In this document: positions 60,401 to 64,000 of the stretch, piece by piece
How the letters are laid out: every line of letters starts with the position of its first letter
Numbering within the stretch: the stretch's first letter is position 1
Origin: Vigna angularis
Taxonomy: Eukaryota; Streptophyta; Magnoliopsida; Fabales; Fabaceae
Length of the DNA stretch: 64,000 nucleotides
Reading direction: 5' to 3'
Assembly: GCF_016808095.1 (NCBI RefSeq)
Contig: NC_068975.1
Location: forward strand, 28,447,501-28,511,500
Translations under genes and position numbers: made by a program
Notes under the pieces: model-generated
Told to the model about the DNA's origin: nothing
What the model saw: the letters and a program-made list of their open reading frames with translations, nothing else
Database searches by the model: none

Positions 60401-60638
60401 TTTCTTCGCCGTGCCAGATCCATGTTGTATAGCATCTTAGAAAACCATCACATATAAGATGTTCTCTAATTTGAGTTGCGTTCAACTTTCTCTCATTCAA
60501 ACAGTTCACACAAGGACATCTAAACTTCACTTCATCATTAGTTCTCCCCTCATTACGTTGCGCAAATTGTATAAATTCCTCTACACCTCTCTCGTACTCA
60601 GCACTAATACGTGGTAAATTAATCCAATTTCGATCCAT
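57438..60638 (-). CDS. TNP2-type CACTA transposase, 1066 aa
   Basis: One uninterrupted frame. The N-terminal transposase-associated domain has the zinc-like FRCPCVNCLN (39-48) and HLICDGFLRCYTTWIWHGE (60-78). A second cysteine cluster is C206/C210/C223/C226. The catalytic core includes Asp321 in LALATDGMNPFGNLS and Asp414 in TINDFPAYGNLSGYSVKGHK, followed by C432/C435. DVMHVEKNVCDSLIGTLLNI marks the region before DUF4218 (VHLLVHLVREIKLCGPVYLRW; YPIERYMKILKGYVKNPYHP). A DUF4216 segment lies near the end (LFKCKWFDN; DEPFIMVHQPSQVFYVKD). Length and domain order match full plant TNP2 proteins, and no stop or frameshift interrupts them. TNP2 cuts and joins the element ends. Confidence 0.95.
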   Translation of the reverse strand: MDRNWINLPRISAEYERGVEEFIQFAQRNEGRTNDEVKFRCPCVNCLNERKLNATQIREHLICDGFLRCYTTWIWHGEEMDFPTDSQSVNVTDSTMEEDRPDEDKLEDMICDVGAENFAKAHVYETMSTDAETPLYVGSTKFTRLSAVLRLMNLKASNGWTDKSFTELLTLLNEMLPDGNTLPTRNYDAKKILCPMGMEYKRIHACPNDCILYRKEFEFLTECPKCGLSRYKSKNNSEDNGQIEKNGSALKVVWYLPIVPRLKRLFANPKDAKNLRWHADERKIDGLLRHPADSKQWKNIDRQFPEFGKECRNLRLALATDGMNPFGNLSTNHSCWPVLLIIYNLSPALCMKRKYMMLSMMISGPKQPGNDIDVYLSPLVEDLKVLWVDGVEIFDAFASETFMMRAMLFCTINDFPAYGNLSGYSVKGHKACPICEENTAAHQLKHGRKTVYLRHRRFLKRNHPYRRLKKAFNGDQERDEAPNPLTGLEVLQKVNKIHHVFGKTSKKSSVTTPWKKKSIFFDLPYWSKLDVRHCIDVMHVEKNVCDSLIGTLLNIQGKTKDGVNARLDLVDMNIREELAPKEIGKRTYLPPACYTMSRQEKISFCVCLKNIKVPQGYSSNMKSLVSMQDLKLVGMKSHDCHVLMQQLLPVAIRGILPKNVRHTINRLCSFFSSICSKAIDPTKLDELQGEIVIILCQLEMFFPPSFFDIMVHLLVHLVREIKLCGPVYLRWMYPIERYMKILKGYVKNPYHPEGSMIERYIAEESIEFCSDYMTSTNPIGVPRTAWLNKFSTSKSIRGVNVVTKDREELLQAHLYILNNTDEVIPFLEAHKAIVKNKNPRQSEKWQLMEHNKTFMSWFKSEIDKEPHSSETLLWLANGLKFDVVCCTGYEVNNCTFYTKTLDDKSTVQNSGVSLEAESLQFSTSKDQSPVLGSMRYYGIIEEIWEVDYTKFSVPLFKCKWFDNKSGVKIDDSGMTLVDFRKVGYRDEPFIMVHQPSQVFYVKDPSSDHWYVALQGKKQIEVNEDNLINIDITDNHSFQTTTKLDDQSVVDDDVHAIRSDHDEGIYI

Positions 60639-60894
60639 ATTCCTAAATATTACATAAATAATATTTTAAGGTTTATAAATAATACAAGAACTACAACACA
60701 CATTACCAAAACTATAGCAAAAACCATATCATACATTACCAAAACTATAACAATTTCATGCACTATCAAAATTAAAGCAAAAATTATACCAAAACTATAG
60801 AAACTTCATACATTACCAAAACTATAGCATTATGCAAAAATTAATGAAGCAATCACGTTAAAAATGCAAATGGACATAAATACCTGGAAGAGGA

Positions 60895-60965
60895 ACGGCG
60901 GCGGAGAGGGTGAAAAACGCAACACAACGGCGGCGGCGGCGGAGAGGGTGAAAAACGCCAGGAAA
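60895..60965. repeat. GGC-rich tandem duplication upstream of tnp2
   Basis: GGCGGAGAGGGTGAAAAACG occurs twice, separated by a (CGG)n run. It lies in the presumed tnp2 leader or promoter. Confidence 0.75.
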
Positions 60966-61139
60966 TCACGATTTTGAACGGCTAAAACTCGTTTTTAAAG
61001 TCAAAAACGAATAATGACCGAACAATTTTGAGTTTAAACGGTTAAAAACGCAAAATCTGAGATGAAGGGTGGTTCGGAGGAAGAAGAAACGCGAAATCAG
61101 AGAGAACGCGCGAGGAAGACGATGCACTGTTCCAAGTTT

Positions 61140-61975
61140 TGTTTTTTAACTCTGAACGGGGGAATCTACCGCGGTTCACTACTTAACCGCGGTATAAAAG
61201 GGTTATATGCCGCGGTTTAACCCCCAACCGCGGCATATACTAATTTAAAAAATTATCATAAATGGCATTTTTGAAATTATATTCAAACTATATGCCGCGG
61301 TTCAGCGGGCAACTGCGGCATAAACATCGAAATATTTCAAATGAACATTAAATTAATTTCATATAGGAGAATATGTCGCGGTTCCCCAGAGAACCGCGGC
61401 ATATACCCCTGAAACGTGTTCAACACAACTGTCTCCCCAACTGCCTTTCAGAGAATTTCAGAAGTTACAGGGGGTATATGCCGCGGTTCCCCAGAGAACC
61501 GCGGCATATACCCCCTGTAACTTCTGAAATTCTCTGACTGGCAGAGAAGTTGAGACGTTACAGGGGTATATGCCGCGGTTCCCCAGAGAACCGCGGCATA
61601 TACCCCCTGTAACTTCTGAAATTCTCTGACTGGCAGAGGAGTTGAGACGTTACAGGGGTATATGCCGCGGTTCTCTGGGGAACCGCGGCATATACCCCTG
61701 TAACTTCTGAAATTCTCTGACCCAGTCAGCACCTGCAATAAATTGGCAGGGTATATGCCGCGGTTGTGCAGAGAACCGCGTCATATACTCTGTTATTAAA
61801 TTTTTTATTCATACGTGGCGTCAAAGGCAATGGTTGACTGGGGTATATGCCGCGGTTCCCAGTAGAACCGCGGCATATATGTTCGTTTTATTTACAAAAC
61901 TGCCACCGCGCACCATTATGCTGCAGTTTTCGTTGAACCGCGGCATAATGTGCGCTGTAAAAACCCGATTTTTTA
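61140..61975. repeat. right subterminal repeats with 92-bp palindromic units
   Basis: More than 15 TATGCCGCGGTT/AACCGCGGCATA motifs. At 61449-61720 three ~92-bp units each form a long palindrome. The first has 41-bp perfect arms (61449-61489 and 61496-61536) around the 6-nt loop CCCAGA. The units are joined by CTCTGACTGGCAGAG. CpG density is far above the surroundings. Confidence 0.9.
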
Positions 61976-61984
61976 CTAGTGGTA

Positions 61985-63264
61985 CTTTTGTTTAGTAAAA
62001 TAGAATTAGACGACAAGAAAAAATAAATAAATAATTAAATTTTGAATAGAATCAACATTAAAAATAATTTATACACTTAAAAAGTTAATAACTTTATAAA
62101 AATATAAATATTAAACTTTGTAAAAGTATAAAAGATAAAATATATACAAAAATAGAGTAGACTCTTTAAAAATATAAAGAATATGCATAAAATATGTGAA
62201 ATTAATTTGCTAAAAATATAAATTAGTATATGAATAAGTTGATGTATTTTAAATTGTTAGACTTGTCTAATTAATGTATTGATAAACTCATTCAATATGT
62301 ACTGTGAGATTCGTCTAATCACTGTATGGACACATTTGTTTATGTGTATTATTAGATTATTATAATCATAAAATGGATAAAATCATCTAATTAGTATTAA
62401 TATATTTATCTAATATATGTATGAACAGACTCGTCTAAAATATATTATTTGATTGGTACAATCAGTGTATGAACAAACTCGTCTAATGCATGTTACAATA
62501 CTTGTCTTATCAGTGTATATGGATATATATTTCTCTAATGTGTATTTTTAGACTCATTTAATCAAAATATAAAATGACTCATCTAATATTTTTTGCTATA
62601 CTCATCTAATTAGTATATGGACAAATATGTATTGCTAAACATTTGTAATTTTTTTTTGTTATACTCATTTAATCAATGTAATAGACTAGTCTAATGTGTA
62701 TTGCAAAATTCATCTAAGCAGTAAATAAACATATTTGTCTGATGTTTATTAATAGACTCGTGTAATTTATGTGTTGAAAGAATTGTCTAATATTGTATAT
62801 TACTAAAGATTCGTCCAATGCGTTGCTAGATTTGTCTAATCAATACATTGACAATCTCATCTAATGTTTTTTTCTTTGCTCATCTAGTTAATGTATTTTA
62901 TTGGTGTTTGATAAATTTTTGTTACACTTATCTAGTCAACGTAAGAAATGACTTTTCTAATATTTTTTGTTATACTCACTAATTATTGTATGAATAATCT
63001 CGTGTAATTCTTTTGTTATGTTCTTCTAATCAATATATGGAAAGAGTCGTCTAATGTGTATTGCTAGACTCTTTTAATCAATACATTAATAAACTCACAT
63101 AATATGTATTGGTAAACTTGTTTAATCAGTATAAGAACACACTCGTATAATGTGTATCGTTAGACTTGTCTAATAATTGTATATTCAAACTTGTTTAATG
63201 TGTATTGCAAGACTCGTTTAATTAGTGAGTGGACAAACTCATCTAATATGTATTAATAAACTAG
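61985..63264. other. AT-rich DNA with a degenerate ~50-bp array
   Basis: From about 62250 to 63260 words such as GACTCGTCTAATGTGTATTG and AATCAGTGTATGGACAAACT recur every ~45-60 bp with heavy divergence, about 18-20 units. It is an old decayed tandem repeat. No gene. Confidence 0.65.
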
Positions 63265-63278
63265 CACTACAAGAAAGA
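63265..63278 (+). other. possible left terminus of another CACTA element
   Basis: CACTACAAGAAAGA is the typical terminal sequence of many plant CACTA elements. No matching right end lies in the window, so the element, if real, extends past 64000. Confidence 0.35.
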
Positions 63279-63685
63279 ATGAAATTGTCGATGGATTAAT
63301 ATTACTGAATTTACTTTTCTTTCTTGCTTTCTACTGGAATACCTTTTGGACATTGAAACTCTTGAGATTAAAGATCAAACAACATACATACACATGTTAT
63401 GCTAGTGGGGACTGTGTTCAATAGAGATCAAATAACTACTTGTTTACTTAGGATTGTTTCATTATGGTTAGATTTGATCAATATGTCATGTTTAAAATTA
63501 AATACTATTGGATCTAAAGTTTTCTCTTTAGAGAGAAAAGAGAAGGGAAATTATATACACAGATTGTAAAGTCAAAAGCTACACCAATTAACTGTAAAGA
63601 ACCTATTTGCATTTTTTTTTTGGCTTCATTGATAATATCAACATATGTGTCAATGTTGATTTATCAGCTAAGTTAAAATGTGCAG

Positions 63686-63763
63686 GTTATTGGTTGGTCA
63701 ATGTGGTTTTCTGAATATCATTTCCTGGAGAGAAGTTGGGCAAAGAATGAAAGCACGCTAAAG
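63686..63763 (+). CDS. single exon of an LPAT2-like acyltransferase (partial or captured)
   Basis: A 78-nt open exon between a TGTGCAG acceptor and a GTATGAG donor encodes 26 residues beginning [18 protein letters not shown] and ending AKNESTLK. From memory this is the conserved block of plant 1-acyl-sn-glycerol-3-phosphate acyltransferase 2 ([20 protein letters not shown]), an ER enzyme making phosphatidic acid. Differences are His for the usual Leu and Asn for Asp. No upstream LPAT exon (the NHRSDIDWLVGW catalytic block should precede it) was found between 61985 and 63685. It is either one exon of a gene with a long upstream intron that continues to the right, or a fragment captured by a transposon. 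Confidence 0.75.
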
Positions 63764-64000
63764 GTATGAGATACTCTAATATAATTGATATTTGCACATG
63801 TTATTGTTTTAATTATAGAAATAAGGAACATATCTTATATAATCAGTAGTACACAGAGTATATATGTATTACTAAGAGTGTTTTTGTTTATTCTTGTATC
63901 ATATCTTTATTATTAAAGGATATCAAATCTTTTCTATATATTGTATTAATTCCTTTCTCTCAAAACAAATAAAGCATTATTGCACCAGAAACACACTATA

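Larger units (their letters stand above)
53845..61981 (-). mobile_element. apparently intact CACTA (En/Spm-type) transposon, 8137 bp
   Basis: Left end CACTAGTGCAGCGAGGGGCT, right end (reverse complement) CACTAGTAAAAAATCGGGTT. Both are CACTAGT termini flanked by the 3-bp duplication GTA (53842-53844 and 61982-61984). Dense CCGCGG-centred subterminal repeats occupy both ends. Inside are two minus-strand genes, the TNP2-type transposase (57438-60638) and a second 11-exon gene (54364-57316), both open throughout. It therefore has everything an autonomous CACTA element is known to need. The short (~7-bp) perfect inverted termini are within the range seen in this superfamily. Confidence 0.93.

Overview
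This is plant nuclear DNA, almost certainly from a legume and probably from the Phaseolus/Vigna side of the family. The evidence is spliceosomal GT-AG introns, very AT-rich intergenic DNA, a plant-type tRNA-His, plant-only gene families (GRAS, nicotianamine synthase, PMEI-like) and Ogre/Tat-type, Cassandra and CACTA transposable elements. The genus is inference; no organellar or bacterial features are seen.

Host genes are sparse. In order they are: a possible 66-aa small protein (111-311, -); tRNA-His(GUG) (3043-3114, -); a single-exon GRAS regulator (3873-5630, -); a single-exon nicotianamine synthase (22576-23517, +); a five-exon UBC32-type ER-anchored E2 (33836-36226, +); a PMEI-domain secreted protein with a long acidic linker (43154-44227, -); a four-exon universal stress protein (52372-53350, -); and at the right edge one exon of an LPAT2-like acyltransferase (63686-63763, +). 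They do not form an operon or pathway.

Most of the rest is transposon-derived, and several elements can be delimited exactly by target-site duplications (TSDs). A 9.96-kb Ogre-type LTR element (6451-16411, TSD GGTGA, minus orientation) has two 2.24-kb LTRs, a PBS and a PPT but no gag-pol; its interior is made of tandem repeats. A 5.63-kb solo LTR with the same termini (25044-30669, TSD AAATG) carries its own CpG-rich arrays. A complete Cassandra TRIM with 5S-rRNA-like LTRs (48349-49261, TSD ATTTT) lies inside an older LTR-like repeat. An 8.1-kb CACTA element (53845-61981, TSD GTA) carries two intact genes, a 1066-aa TNP2-type transposase and an 11-exon, 715-aa second protein with a Ulp1-like C-terminus; dense CCGCGG subterminal repeats flank both. 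It inserted about 0.5 kb upstream of the USP start codon.

Smaller elements are a 572-bp non-autonomous CACTA-like element (45080-45651, TSD TTA), two long foldback elements (36863-37292 and 40814-41191), MITE relics, a decayed Ty1/copia pol region (38224-40107), and a dispersed duplication shared by 40.5 kb and 51.6-52.0 kb. The most noteworthy items are the apparently intact CACTA element with its palindromic end units (one with an inverted loop), the coding-free Ogre-type element together with a solo LTR of the same terminal type, and the isolated LPAT exon beside a CACTA-like terminus.
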